DNA of 64,000 nucleotides from Siphonodentalium dalli. Lineage: Eukaryota; Mollusca; Scaphopoda; Gadilida; Siphonodentaliidae. Positions within the stretch are counted from its first letter, which is position 1, and every line of letters begins with the position of its first letter. Shown here one piece after another: positions 24,091 through 37,600 of the stretch. The notes beneath the pieces are model-generated. The model was given only the letters and a program-made list of their open reading frames with translations, was not told the DNA's origin and did no database searches. The stretch covers positions 142,680,351-142,744,350 of the forward strand of contig CP136062.1 in assembly GCA_032622095.1 (NCBI GenBank), read 5' to 3'. Both the position numbers and the translations under genes were made by a program.

Positions 24091-24868
24091 GATAGGAGGA
24101 TCTGATTCCTCCGAACAGAACACACACAAACACTTAATGGTGGTACGTCCAAAACGAAATAACAAACAGGCTGGGGCGTCGCCCGGTGTAAAAGGTCCCC
24201 TCCCCATGAGAATGAATCCGACTCAGGAATCAGGGAGATCAGTCGATTCGCTGGAAACCCACGAACCCGAGCTAGCTCGCTATTGAAAACATATCCTCAA
24301 ACATATCATAATCACCTGGACTGTGGACCCGACTACGACACCACAGTAGCGAGTCATATTATGAATATGCCAACGAGACCTACCCCACCCCTCCAAGAAA
24401 AATAAACATGCGACAATTGCAGAGAATTTTTCACCGTCTTGTTTAAAACCAAGGTAATGTATCCCAAGCCAATCACTTGGACTGAACAGACAAGAAAGAG
24501 GTAATGTAATGCTACTTCCGTGCAATTCACCACCACCCTGGTGAAACATTCACTAATTAAACATATGGACTATGCAGGGACTTGAACCCAACTAAGCGCC
24601 CAAACGTGGACGCCAACAATCTCATGACACAAAAGCGAGTCATCGTGAGATCAAAATCATCTAAAGGGAAGAACGCATTGAACGAAAATTAAATCAAAGA
24701 AATACAGGAATTTATAACAAAACGAAGAGTATCATTATGCGCAGAATCGCATTGCAAAATCATTTTAAAGCTGTCCATTGCGAGTTGATACCAAGCCACA
24801 TGTATACTAGCCAACAACCCTAAACAGACAAATACAATCAAGAACACGCATGTCAATTGACATTATTA
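24091..24868. other. Unassigned intergenic sequence
   Basis: No gene recognised. A tRNA T-arm-like GGGACTTGAACCC (24569-24581) is present but no tRNA fold was found around it. Confidence 0.45.
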
Positions 24869-25043
24869 AGCAATTATTTTATGTTTTTTTTGGGAACAGT
24901 CAAAATTGTTGTCCCGAGGTATCAGGAATGACTATAAAACTGTTGCCCAAGGCCGAAGGCCGAGGGCAACAGTTCGATAGTCATTCCTGATACCGAGGGA
25001 CAACAATTTTGCCTGTTCCCAAAAGACACATGAAATAATTGCT
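24869..25043. mobile_element. Short palindromic element (hairpin), ~80-bp arms
   Basis: AGCAATTATTTTATG at the left is mirrored by CATGAAATAATTGCT at the right; between them GGGAACAG, CAAAATTGTTGTCCC, GGTATCAGGAATGACTAT and CTGTTGCCC pair with their complements around a GGCCGAAGGCC core near 24956. Pairing is nearly complete. Non-coding; probably a foldback MITE. Confidence 0.85.
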
Positions 25044-25059
25044 TTGTTACCCAATACAT

Positions 25060-25205
25060 TGGCCAGTCAACAGTTCGCTAGGAGCCAGTCAACAGTTCGC
25101 TCGGGTCGGGCAACAGTTCACTCGTGACGTCACGAAAGCTGACCGTGATTGCAAACCGGGCAACAGTTCATTCAGGGCGGGCAACAGTTCGTTGTGGCGT
25201 TACGA
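25060..25205 (+). repeat. Irregular GGGCAACAGTTCRYT repeats
   Basis: Five copies of CAACAGTTCGCT/CAACAGTTCATT spaced about 20-50 bp, beginning beside the palindrome whose arm also contains GGGCAACAGTTC. They may derive from that arm. Confidence 0.75.
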
Positions 25206-25940
25206 ACGCGAATTTTGGGTTAACCAGTTAATTCTAAATCCTAATGATTTACGAAGTAAAACTCTACTATTGGATAACAATCACAGTTGTTACGAGGTTC
25301 AACCCGTTAACGCACATAAACAACGACGCTCTGCATTATTTATTCTTATCTTGTATTAAAGCACTTACTCTCACCCCGCGAGATAATTGCTTGTGTCTTA
25401 TGGCGAGGTCAAGAAAATTTAAGACCTGATAACACTCCATTGTGGCAGTTTATACCTATCAGTTAAGTGACGTAGCCAACAATATAGTTCCTAGGTCTGA
25501 CTCTGGCCTCATTATTGCTGTGCTTATAGAAAGCACAGAAATAGGAACTTGATTGTGGCAAATCGGATTGGGTTGTGTCTAAGAAATTACACTCGGCGTA
25601 AGCCAAAAAGAAAACCTTTGATGTTAGTCAGAAGAATTATACAATCGATGCGGCCTTTATTCGTAATCAACTTAGTAGAAATAGAAACCAAGACGAGGTT
25701 AATTTTAGTGTGTTCGCATACGATATTATACGTGCATCTAGATCATGCCATGAATATATACTATGGCGAACGCCAGTAGAGATCATATTTCACCAGTACA
25801 AAACCTGTGAACTTTTTAAAGTTTTGACAGGGAACCTTATAAAGTTGAAAAAATAACGCGGGGAATATATTTCTTAGTAATTATCTGTTCATTAATAATT
25901 ACGTACTTCGCTGTACGTGAAGGTCTCAACTCAAAATTCA
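25206..25940. other. Unassigned intergenic sequence
   Basis: Short frames only; nothing recognised. Confidence 0.5.
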
Positions 25941-26202
25941 TGATTTATTATTATTATTATTATTAACATTTGTAGAGCGCCTATTTCACTACAGAGTTGT
26001 GTTCATAGGCGCTGTTACATAAAATATGTTATAAAAAAATAAATATATCTATATATAAAAGAACATCATACTATAGGATAACAGAGCAAACACGCGGATA
26101 AAATAAGTCTAAGAGATGGCAAATCCTAAAAAATCACAGATATAAATTAATGGTTAAAAAGTCATTCGAAGAGAAGCTCCAGATAAAGTCAGTTAAAAAA
26201 AT

Positions 26203-27168
26203 TCAGTTGAGTCCATAAGCTATTTTAAAAAGATGTGTCTTTAAAAGTTTACGGAATTCTAAACGATCATCCGTAAGCCTCAGAACGTCCGGGAGTTTGT
26301 TCCACAACGTTGGAGCTGTGATGGAGAAGGCTCTGTCCCCTAACGTAGGATGGTTTGAGTTAGGAAGTGTTAGAAATCTCTTCCCGTCTGATCTTCGCTG
26401 CATCGTACCTGAAGTCTTTAAACATACTAGCTCTTTGATGTAGTCGGGCGCTTTTCCTTCAAGAGCACGAAATGTGATCAATATGATCTTGAATTGGATC
26501 CTGTATTGGATGGGCAGCCAGTGGAGATTTTGCAAAACTGGACTCATCTCTGTCCTTCTCGGTACCCTCGCGACAATTCTAGCAGCAGTTTTTTGAACTC
26601 GCTCTAATTTCGCGATGAGTGAGCTAGTGATGCCGAACAAGCAACCGTTCATGTAATCTAGCTTGCTGCTCACAAGTGACTGGATAATTGATTTAGTTGC
26701 CGAAACTGTCAAGTATTTTCTTATTTTACCAATATTTCTCAAATGATAATTACATGCTCGACATACATTATTTACATGAGCGTCCATAGACATGTTGGTA
26801 TCGAACATAGCTCCGAGGTTGCGAATGGATTCACTTGACATGATGGAATTGGAATCGATCTTAATAAGAAGAGGAGAATCAAGTTTTGCTAGCTGATGTC
26901 TGGTTCCTATAACTATCATTTCTGTTTTATCATCATTTAGTTTTAATTTGTTTTGAAACATCCAATCTTTCACTTCCGAAATACATTGCTCCACAGTTCC
27001 AACGGCATCAACGACAGATTCCTGACTGCCAGCGGAGAATGACACATATAGCTGGCAATCGTCTGCGTATAGGTGAAACATGAGACCATAGCGGCGGATA
27101 ATATCTCCTAGCGGCAGTATGTAGCATAGAAAGAAAACAGGACCGAGAGTATCCCTGAGGAACACCAC
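26203..27168 (-). pseudogene. LINE reverse transcriptase, C-terminal part
   Basis: 321-codon frame holding the second half of a CR1/L2-type reverse transcriptase. It contains YADD at residues 34-37 in the HLYADDCQLY context, the thumb region (KLNDDKTEM, YMNGCLFG, KTAARIVARV, LHWLPI) and the typical end ALW-type motif TLWNKLPDVLR followed by KTHLFKIAYGLN. The reading frame is offset from the upstream piece by a frameshift located in the GVPQG-S-LGP motif, so the element cannot make active enzyme. The ATG at its start is incidental. Confidence 0.92.
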
Positions 27169-27199
27169 ACTTGAGAGGGACTCTCCTTGACTGACATGG

Positions 27200-27880
27200 T
27201 CATATTTTCACTGACTGAGTTATGTTGTCAAGGTATGATGTCAGCCACTTCAGAGCACTGTCCGTGATACCAAGTCTGCGTTCGAGACGACGCAAGAGGA
27301 TGGTATGATCAACCGTGTCGAACGCAGCAGACAAGTCTAGGATAAACAGAATTATACAGCGTTGTGAGTCCATTGCTGAAAGGATGTCATTCTGAACTCG
27401 AATAATTGCAGTCTCTGTACTTGAGTGCGATGTGTATGCAGACTGAAACGTTTCTCTCAAGGCTTCTGTGTTGAGGTGGTCATTTATTTGTTTGACGACA
27501 GTGCGCTCGATAAGCTTGGAGACGTATGATAAGTTCGAAACAGGCCTATAATTCTTCAGGTCATCGCGATCAAGAGTTGGTTTTTTAATAAGAGGTGTAA
27601 TCACAGCGTGCTTGAAAGACTCGGGCACCTCACCGGTCGACAACGATTTATTAACAATATCCGTCAGCCACGGTGAAAGAACGTCTAAACAATTCTTGAG
27701 TAGCCATGTCGGTAAAGGATCTAACTCACACGACTTGGCCGGTAGTGATTTCACCAGCTTCTCCAGCTGTTCTGTGTTGGTAGGTTCAAACAACGATAAC
27801 TCATTTTTAAAAGTAACACACTCATCCTGAGAATCTTTAGATTTAAGTGACTTTGTTAGCCATTTTGCTTTGCGTCGCAT
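27200..27880 (-). pseudogene. LINE reverse transcriptase, N-terminal part
   Basis: 226-codon frame with the first RT motifs: LKNYRPVSNLSYVSKLIER at about residues 108-126, FQSAYTSHSSTETA, and the catalytic-aspartate motif FILDLSAAFDTVDH. It terminates at an in-frame TGA just downstream of QSVKI. After this stop the same frame resumes with CGVPQG before the frameshift into the C-terminal part. The upstream endonuclease region is missing because of 5' truncation. Confidence 0.92.
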
Positions 27881-28011
27881 ACAATTAAGGAATTTCTCCT
27901 GGGTAATTAATTCAATGTTTATTGCAATATCGGCTCACAAAATTCACAAAACTAACGTGCATCCATATCTAGATGATAACGGTGTTGTTGAGAAGACGTT
28001 GTCCGTCGCTA

Positions 28012-28095
28012 TAATAATAATAATAATAATAATGACCAGTTTTATATAGCGATTAATCAATTACTTGCTCTAACACGCTTGGTACAATAATACCC
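28012..28095 (-). repeat. Second LINE-type 3' tail
   Basis: Plus-strand (ATA)n at 28012-28034 followed by ATGACCAGTTTTATATAGCG. On the minus strand this reads as a CR1/L2-like end (CGCTATATAAAACTGGTCAT then TTATTATT). It lies directly 5' of the truncated LINE and differs from that LINE's own 3' UTR, so it is another family or element. Confidence 0.5.
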
Positions 28096-29560
28096 CAGTC
28101 ATTTGCACAAACCAACCAATGAACCGGATGCAGCCATTGCAGGCGCTGCTATAGTTTGATCAGAACATAATCTGATACTCATCAGTATGACAAGCTGACT
28201 CGTACTCTATTAACGCATGAGTGATGCGAAGCCGACACAGTACGAGCGACCTTGCTCAAGTGTTTTGAAACAGCGAGCAATCCGACAATGGACCTATCCG
28301 TAGGTACCGCCCCAATTTCAATTATAGCCAATGAGCCGATAGCTTAAACCCGGAAGCAACATACGCCTGCCTAGTGATATGAATCGCACCACAGTTGTAA
28401 GCTATAGGGAATTTACGAACACGAGAGCAAAATATGTCTTAAAAAGCTACAATGGTGTTGATATGTGCATGGGGAACATGTCCGGTTGACGAACGATATT
28501 TATACATGTTTTAGTTCGGTTTCCTAAATAAATAAGTAACTATAACATCTCTTTACGCTGGATTAAACAATGCCAACGACCACACTCGGATCCTAGTGTT
28601 ATTTAAATTTCAATATTTATATATAACATATTTCAGACTAAAACGTGGAAATAGCAGTCCCGATCGATGATGCGTTATGAATATTAATTGTGCCGCGAGT
28701 ATGTGTTTTATGATCTCGTGCGAACGTCGATCTTCATGAATCCATTTGAGAATCTAAAGCTTCCTCCGACAATGTACGTGTAAATTAGAATCAACAGATG
28801 TTTTCCAAGATAATTACACGTAATTTCACACATCGCAGTGTTTCGCGGTGTATACACCCAACCTTCACCGAACACGTTCACTTTGTGCCATTGTAACATT
28901 GGCAACATGTAACTGACTCCACGATAGTCGGCGTTTTCTTTAATGTACTTTATTTACGGCAAGTATAGGATGTGGAATTTTAAAAGGCCATTATTTGATA
29001 ATCCTTTGCATCCGGCCTGATGTCACCAGGGTCCATTCAGGACGCTCGTGTATGGTAAACTGATATTGTTATATTTATTTCGACAAAAGAGGGATTATAG
29101 ATTAATTACCACATGTACACCCCCATTTGGTTTATTTCATCAAGGTGTGAACCATTAGCATAGCTTCGATAATAAATTTGCTATTTGATATTGAAGTTTC
29201 ATAATGGCTTCATTTACACCGTTTGATTCAACGTATGCCTAAACATCTATCTTTGTTGTTTATCGGAAGTGGCCTAACAATCACACCTGTTTTTTTTTTT
29301 AAACGGTTCTATTTTTGTTTATATCTAACGACAGTCACTTTTACATGTTGCATATACACACAAAGGTATCTTGAAAATCGTGATATTCAGAACGAAGCTA
29401 TATTATCTTGTTACATGGCGTTTAACAACACAGTTCTTTCTCATCGGAAGCTATTTTAGCACTGAAGAGATAGCGGAATTGAGATGGCTTGTGTTGCGTA
29501 GTAACAGTAACCATGCAGTATACAGGTGGGCGGGACGTACGGATAGGTCCATTGCACGTC
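28096..29560. other. Unassigned intergenic sequence
   Basis: Includes a T run near 29290. Short frames around 28708-28908 and 29223-29568 are unsupported. Confidence 0.45.
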
Positions 29561-29599
29561 GCTCATAGCGGCCAAGACACTGTTATGTGGAGACTCAAT

Positions 29600-29686
29600 G
29601 ACCGGCGACGCGCTGCGAACCCATATCGTTGTGTTTACAGCGAATACAAGTCCGACACGCTAACCACCGGACCACGGAGCTCCATG
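29600..29686 (-). repeat. tRNA-like SINE head
   Basis: On the minus strand TCCGTGGTCCGGTGGTTAGC resembles a tRNA 5' end with an A-box (GGTTAGCGTGTCGG, 29652-29665), and GGGTTCGCAGC (29612-29622) resembles a B-box at suitable spacing. The acceptor stem does not close, so it is better read as a tRNA-derived SINE fragment than a tRNA gene. Confidence 0.45.
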
Positions 29687-29883
29687 TAGTCAGTTGATAT
29701 CGATAAACCTAATAATGGCCGTGATACATCCGAAGTATGGGAGCATATAGAGTGTCCGGGACAGACAATAATACAATCGCGACATTGAAATCATGTGGGT
29801 GCAGAACGCTGTACATTAATGGCTGACCCGTGTACACGCCTCGGTGTGTGCACGTTAAAGAACGCAACTGAAGTCACCGTAGT

Positions 29884-29992
29884 AGTCCAGGAGATATTGG
29901 TCGACCTCTGCCCCCCCCCCCCCAGGACTCAACTTCACCCCACTAATTTTCTTTCCTAATGTCTCCTCTAATTTTTTTCACTTGTTAACAAG
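29884..29992 (+). repeat. FB-B left terminal inverted repeat
   Basis: Pairs with 41261-41347 through 29976, then with 39681-39694 (CTTGTTAACAAG). A C run at 29911-29923 is longer than its counterpart. Confidence 0.85.
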
Positions 29993-31667
29993 AAAACAAA
30001 GTGGCCGCAGAGACTCCAGACAAGATGGCGTCCATCATGGCGTCCATTTTGTTTATATGCACCGGTCTCTTTGATCGCCATTATAGTAAAGATAATAGCA
30101 CATGCGGTCTTGTTTTCCGCTCGATTCGTTATGCTAATATACAACCCTTACAAATTAGCCAAAAATCCGAGACCAGAATCCAATATGGCGGCCAAGATGG
30201 CCGCCTAAATGTGAAAATATGTAATTTTTCTGACATGTTACCACATTTCGCTTGTCTCTGTGGGAAAATGTTGGCATCTTTGCGCCATGTTATACATTTA
30301 TCATATAGAGGAGTCATTGGCGACCACATAGGGACCATAATATACATTCATTGCGGGATATGTGTGTCCGATATCACGTTTTCCCAAATGCCGGTATAAT
30401 AGGTCAAAGCCGAATCTACGTTAATAACGCGATGTAATGTTTCGAATCAATTACTGTTATTGCTATTATAACAACACCCATGCATATATGTGTGCAGGAG
30501 ATATTCGAGCTAGGATTCCTCTTATACCTGAGTTGAGGAATATTCACTCAAATCGAAGATGGCTGCCAAAATGGCCACCAGAAATAGAAATGGTTTTCCA
30601 AATCGAAAATGGCGGCCAAAATGGCGACCGAAATTTGAAAACACGCCTACATTCCTTTACTTTCTTAGGATGGGCGTTATTGTTTCGCGATTTCTACCCA
30701 CCATTACATGTTGATATGTATGAATTATCCATTAGGGTTTAGCAACTGATACTCACAGTCAATATGGCGGCCAATCTGGCGGCCATAAATTGAAAAGAAG
30801 CCGATATTTTCACATACTAATTTCAACTTTTTGTCATAATATCGATTTGTATAGACGAAACTGTACATAATATAAGCCATCTATTAGTTCCAATGGAAGT
30901 CGTAGCCTTTTGGAAAGATCAAAACCCACAATCGTGATGTGGCTTTTCAAAATCTATTCTCCACTAAGGGCTCATACTGGCCGTAACCGTATATAGGTGC
31001 GTCGAATAGTCATAGTATGACTTCCAAGAATCAAAACAACAGTACCTGAGCTTATTCTGAATTGCCACATTCAGCATTATCTAGACCCGTTTCCGTCTCT
31101 TCGTCTGATTAATCTATCTCACTCACAACAACAGTTTACTACACTTCTTTGTAGAAGGGTGCCACTAATGGGAATGTTTCAAACAATACATATACCGGTG
31201 TCCAGCTCACGTGTTTGTTTCGAAAGCTTGGAATTCTTAGCGAGCTTCATTCGTGGTATAGCTTATGGTATAATTCAGATGCTGCATATGGGGTATAGGC
31301 GTCATCTTATGCGATACATTAGAAAGGTATTCGGTCGATGCGTATACAAGCTTTCAGAAGGATCTAGCTGCGTATTGTCAGTTTTGGTGACCTAATGTGG
31401 ATAACAATGTGTACACCTGGTGATCTATCCAAACAGCCACTTCTGAATATATGGTTCATCAAGTCATATACTCATCTAATGCACTGACGTACGCGGACAA
31501 CTTCTGTATATGGCTTCGAATGTTGAAAGCCCGACATTTGACGGATGCATTTCTGATAAGGCGTAGAAGACCATAATGCATAACATACCCAAACATGAAC
31601 ATGATTATAAGAACAATCCTGTTGGCGTCCAGCAATCGTCTCACCGTCTCACAGATCCAAGCAGATG

Positions 31668-34600
31668 ATAACAATACACACGGTGCTAGTTTGTGGGTAT
31701 GTGTCATGATATTGGAAATGAAATTGGACCATGAATACACCGCCCCTTATTTTGTTATGTTTTAGATTCAGACATGATCTCATGTGTGGCTTTGCTTTCC
31801 TTGTATGCTATGATTATATGTTCCCATCCGTTTGGAAGCCGTTCTTAAACAACTGGACCAGGCGTGTACCATTGGCTACTGCTGTATAAGCCCCACCAAG
31901 ACTGTGGTGTAGTCTTAAATGCGATACCTTTGATAGTTGGTTGATATGTCATACTCACGCTGGGTGGTATGGATCAAGAAAGTACAAATGTCATCAACAA
32001 AAGGGTGAAATGTTCAACGCGAACAACATCCAGAGGAATGTTACGTTGATGAGCTCTTGCATTCAGTTCAACAAACGTTGGTACACCAAGTGATTTCTTG
32101 GTAACATCACAATTGCGACCATTTCCCTGCATGAGACATTAACTACAATATTCTAAAGTTATATATATATAAAGCTATATGAGCATAAAGGTCGCGTTCC
32201 CCAACGTCCACAGCCATTGCCATCGAGACTGTAAATTGTTCTTTAAATACATAGTGAAATAAATGCACCACAGTTCCTGACATTTTCTTGAATAATACCG
32301 CCCACATACTGACACTAACCCTGAGAGATGATAACAAAAAACGCATACATTCATGCTATAAAGACATTATCCTTTAGTCCATCCGACTGTTTTGAGGGAA
32401 ACTAGCATAGTATTATCCAGACAAAGTCGTACGTAGTTGAATCAGAAAGGCTTCGAAACGGATGTGGAAATACAATCTTACCACACCAAATAAAACCGAC
32501 ACGCATGCCATTCTATATCTTAAACATGCACCAGGTGTAGGGTGGTATATACCGTGGCCCAGTTCATTCCCACTATCACGGCGCATGTCCACAAACTAGC
32601 ACCGCGAGCATTGTTCTTCTCTGCTGGGAAATATTCGACGAGACAATTGCGGGGGTCACACAATTTGCTTCGGATCATGGTCAAGAAGTGTGGGTAGTCT
32701 GTAAACTATGGTCTTCTCTTAGCAGATAGACATCTGTCCAAGGGAATGAGACAGCTAGCAACCTTCGAAACACTGTCGAAGTTGTCCACATATGGCAATG
32801 CGTTCGCTGAGTTTGTGATTTGACCATCCATCTATTGAGAAGTGACTAGCTAACTGGTTCGCCAGGTGTACATGTCGTTATCCCCATGGGTATGAGACAC
32901 ATACGTAGAGATGACCTTCTGTAAGCCTGTACACTCATCGGTCATATGCCTTCCTAGTTCAAGATGACGCACAAATATCATATTTAGCAAATATTTAAAA
33001 TCGTAAGCTAGACACCGGAAAATGAATTGTTTGAAACGTTATGGATAGAGGGACCCTACTCATAGGAAGTGGTAAATACTTTGTCGGTGTGAGCGACCTA
33101 GATTTAGCAGACAAACACATGGAAGCTGGTCCAGATAATTATGGACGTGATGTGGCAAATCAGAATCTGTTATCAGGTGATTGTTCTGATATAACTATTC
33201 GGCGCACCCACGCTTACGGCCATTATCGGCGCTAAGTGGAGAATGGATTTCGAAATGCCACATCGTGATATTAATTGATTGTGGTTTTTCATCTTTCCAG
33301 AAGGATACGAGCTATGTTATGCGTTTTGATACCTTTAAGTTGAACTAGTAGATGGTTTATGTACAGTTTCGTCCATACATACCGATATTATGACAAAAAT
33401 TTGAAATTCATATGTGAAAATATCGATTTCTTTTCAATTTCTAGCCGCCAATTTAGCAGCGATCTTGGCTGTGAGTATAAATTGCCAAACCCTAATGAAT
33501 ACTTCATGTCACATTTCCATATCAACATGTAATAGTGGATAGAAATCGCGAAACAATAACGCCCATCGTAAGAAAGTAAAGGAATGTAGACTTGTTTTCA
33601 AATTTCGGTCGCCATTTTGGCCGCCATCTTCAATTTGGAAAACAATTTCTTACATGAGATGTAATGTAATTACTTCACCTCAGTATTTGCAACTCAACTG
33701 TAAGCATGGGTAAAGTTGTCTCGACAATAATGCCCAATGATGTGAATATGAGGGAATTTCGGTGATTTTTCAAAATCTGTCCGCCATTGTGGGCGCCATT
33801 TTGGATTTGGGAGACTTTTATTTGGATATGGTACAAGGAATGTTCTTCGCCTATGTGTTCCCAGCTCACAATAGTAAGCAGGTGTGGAGTTTCAATGACA
33901 ATAATGGTCACTGATGTTAAAATCAGCGATTTTCGGCGATTTTTTATTTCTGGTGGCCATTTTGGCCGCCATCTTGGAATTGGGTAAATACTCCTCAACT
34001 CAGGTATAAGAGGAATCATTGCTTGAGTATCTCCTGCACATATATATGCATGGGTGTTGTTGTAATAGCAATAACATTCACTGATTCGAAACATTACATC
34101 GCGTTATTAACGTAGATTCGGCTTTGACCTATTATACCGGCATTTAGGAAAACGTGATATCGGACACAAATATCCCGCAAAGAATGTATATTATGGTCCC
34201 CACGTGGTCGCCAATTACTCCTCTATATGATAAATGTATAACAATACACACGGTGCTAGTTTGTGGGTATGTGTCATGATAGTGGAAATGAAATTGGACC
34301 ATGAATACACCGCCCCTTATTTTGTTATGTTTTAGATTCAGACATGATCTCATGTGTGGCTTTGCTTTCCTTGTATGCTATGATTATATGTTCCCATCCG
34401 TTTGGAAGCCGTTCTTAAACAACTGGACCAGGCGTGTACCATTGGCTACTGCTGTATAAGCCCCACCAAGACTGTGGTGTAGTCTTAAATGCGATACCTT
34501 TGATAGTTGGTTGATATGTCATACTCACGCTGGGTGGTATGGATCAAGAAAGTACAAATGTCATCAACAAAAGGGTGAAATGTTCAACGCGAACAACATC

Positions 34601-37600
34601 CAGAGGAATGTTACGTTGATGAGCTCTTGCATTCAGTTCAACAAACGTTGGTACACCAAGTGATTTCTTGGTAACATCACAATTGCGACCATTTCCCTGC
34701 ATGAGACATTAACTACAATATTCTAAAGTTATATATATATAAAGCTATATGAGCATAAAGGTCGCGTTCCCCAACGTCCACAGCCATTGCCATCGAGACT
34801 GTAAATTGTTCTTTAAATACATAGTGAAATAAATGCACCACAGTTCCTGACATTTTCTTGAATAATACCGCCCACATACTGACACTAACCCTGAGAGATG
34901 ATAACAAAAAACGCATACATTCATGCTATAAAGACATTATCCTTTAGTCCATCCGACTGTTTTGAGGGAAACTAGCATAGTATTATCCAGACAAAGTCGT
35001 ACGTAGTTGAATCAGAAAGGCTTCGAAACGGATGTGGAAATACAATCTTACCACACCAAATAAAACCGACACGCATGCCATTCTATATCTTAAACATGCA
35101 CCAGGTGTAGGGTGGTATATACCGTGGCCCAGTTCATTCCCACTATCACGGCGCATCTCCACAAACTAGCACCGCGAGCATTGTTCTTCTCTGCTGGGAA
35201 ATATTCGACGAGACAATTGCGGGGGTCACACAATTTGCTTCGGATCATGGTCAAGAAGTGTGGGTAGTCTGTAAACTATGGTCTTCTCTTAGCAGATAGA
35301 CATCTGTCCAAGGGAATGAGACAGCTAGCAACCTTCGAAACACTGTCGAAGTTGTCCACATATGGCAATGCGTTCGCTGAGTTTGTGATTTGACCATCCA
35401 TCTATTGAGAAGTGACTAGCTAACTGGTTCGCCAGGTGTACATGTCGTTATCCCCATGGGTATGAGACACATACGTAGAGATGACCTTCTGTAAGCCTGT
35501 ACACTCATCGGTCATATGCCTTCCTAGTTCAAGATGACGCACAAATATCATATTTAGCAAATATTTAAAATCGTAAGCTAGACACCGGAAAATGAATTGT
35601 TTGAAACGTTATGGATAGAGGGACCCTACTCATAGGAAGTGGTAAATACTTTGTCGGTGTGAGCGACCTAGATTTAGCAGACAAACACATGGAAGCTGGT
35701 CCAGATAATTATGGACGTGATGTGGCAAATCAGAATCTGTTATCAGGTGATTGTTCTGATATAACTATTCGGCGCACCCACGCTTACGGCCATTATCGGC
35801 GCTAAGTGGAGAATGGATTTCGAAATGCCACATCGTGATATTAATTGATTGTGGTTTTTCATCTTTCCAGAAGGATACGAGCTATGTTATGCGTTTTGAT
35901 ACCTTTAAGTTGAACTAGTAGATGGTTTATGTACAGTTTCGTCCATACATACCGATATTATGACAAATATTTGAAATTCATATGTGAAAATATCGATTTC
36001 TTTTCAATTTCTAGCCGCCAATTTAGCAGCGATCTTGGCTGTGAGTATAAATTGCCAAACCCTAATGAATACTTCATGTCACATTTCCATATCAACATGT
36101 AATAGTGGATAGAAATCGCGAAACAATAACGCCCATCGTAAGAAAGTAAAGGAATGTAGACTTGTTTTCAAATTTCGGTCGCCATTTTGGCCGCCATCTT
36201 CAATTTGGAAAACAATTTCTTACATGAGATGTAATGTAATTACTTCACCTCAGTATTTGCAACTCAACTGTAAGCATGGGTAAAGTTGTCTCGACAATAA
36301 TGCCCAATGATGTGAATATGAGGGAATTTCGGTGATTTTTCAAAATCTGTCCGCCATTGTGGGCGCCATTTTGGATTTGGGAGACTTTTATTTGGATATG
36401 GTACAAGGAATGTTCTTCGCCTATGTGTTCCCAGCTCACAATAGTAAGCAGGTGTGGAGTTTCAATGACAATAATGGTCACTGATGTTAAAATCAGCGAT
36501 TTTCGGCGATTTTTTATTTCTGGTGGCCATTTTGGCCGCCATCTTGGAATTGGGTAAATACTCCTCAACTCAGGTATAAGAGGAATCATAGCTTGAGTAT
36601 CTCCTGCACATATATATGCATGGGTGTTGTTGTAATAGCAATAACATTCACTGATTCGAAACATTACATCGCGTTATTAACGTAGATTCGGCTTTGACCT
36701 ATTATACCGGCATTTAGGAAAACGTGATATCGGACACAAATATCCCGCAAAGAATGTATATTATGGTCCCCACGTGGTCGCCAATTACTCCTCTATATGA
36801 TAAATGTATAACAATACACACGGTGCTAGTTTGTGGGTATGTGTCATGATAGTGGAAATGAAATTGGACCATGAATACACCGCCCCTTATTTTGTTATGT
36901 TTTAGATTCAGACATGATCTCATGTGTGGCTTTGCTTTCCTTGTATGCTATGATTATATGTTCCCATCCGTTTGGAAGCCGTTCTTAAACAACTGGACCA
37001 GGCGTGTACCATTGGCTACTGATGTATACACCCCACCAAGACTGTGGTGTAGTCTTAAATGCGATACCTTTGATAGTTGGTTGATATGTCATACTCACGC
37101 TGGGTGGTATGGATCAAGAAAGTACAAATGTCATCAACAAAAGGGTGAAATGTTCAACGCGAACAACATCCAGAGGAATGTTACGTTGATGAGCTCTTGC
37201 ATTCAGTTCAACAAACGTTGGTACACCAAGTGATTTCTTGGTAACATCACAATTGCGACCATTTCCCTGCATGAGACATTAACTACTATATTCTAAAGTT
37301 ATATATATATAAAGCTATATGATCATAAAGGTCGCGTTCCCCAACGTCCACAGCCATTGCCATCGAGACTGTAAATTGTTCTTTAAATACATAGTGAAAT
37401 AAATGCACCACAGTTCCTGACATTTTCTTGAATAATACCGCCCACATACTGACACTAACCCTGAGAGATGATAACAAAAAACGCATACATTCATGCTATA
37501 AAGACATTATCCTTTAGTCCATCCGACTGTTTTGAGGGAAACTAGCATAGTATTATCCAGACAAAGTCGTACGTAGTTGAATCAGAAAGGCTTCGAAACG

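Larger units (their letters stand above)
25941..27910 (-). mobile_element. 5'-truncated CR1/L2-type LINE
   Basis: Minus-strand element. Its 3' end carries a (TAA)n-type tail, seen as TTATTATTATTATTATTATT at 25948-25967 on the plus strand, after a 3' UTR with GTGAAATAGGCGCTCTACAA. The 5' end is lost just upstream of the palm domain. The coding part is interrupted (next two entries). The tail and C-terminal motif order identify the CR1/L2/Rex1 group. Confidence 0.9.

Noticed and set aside
24550..24625. Possible tRNA gene on the minus strand (GGGTTCAAGTCCC T-arm)
   Set aside because: No matching acceptor stem, D-arm or A-box at the required distance.
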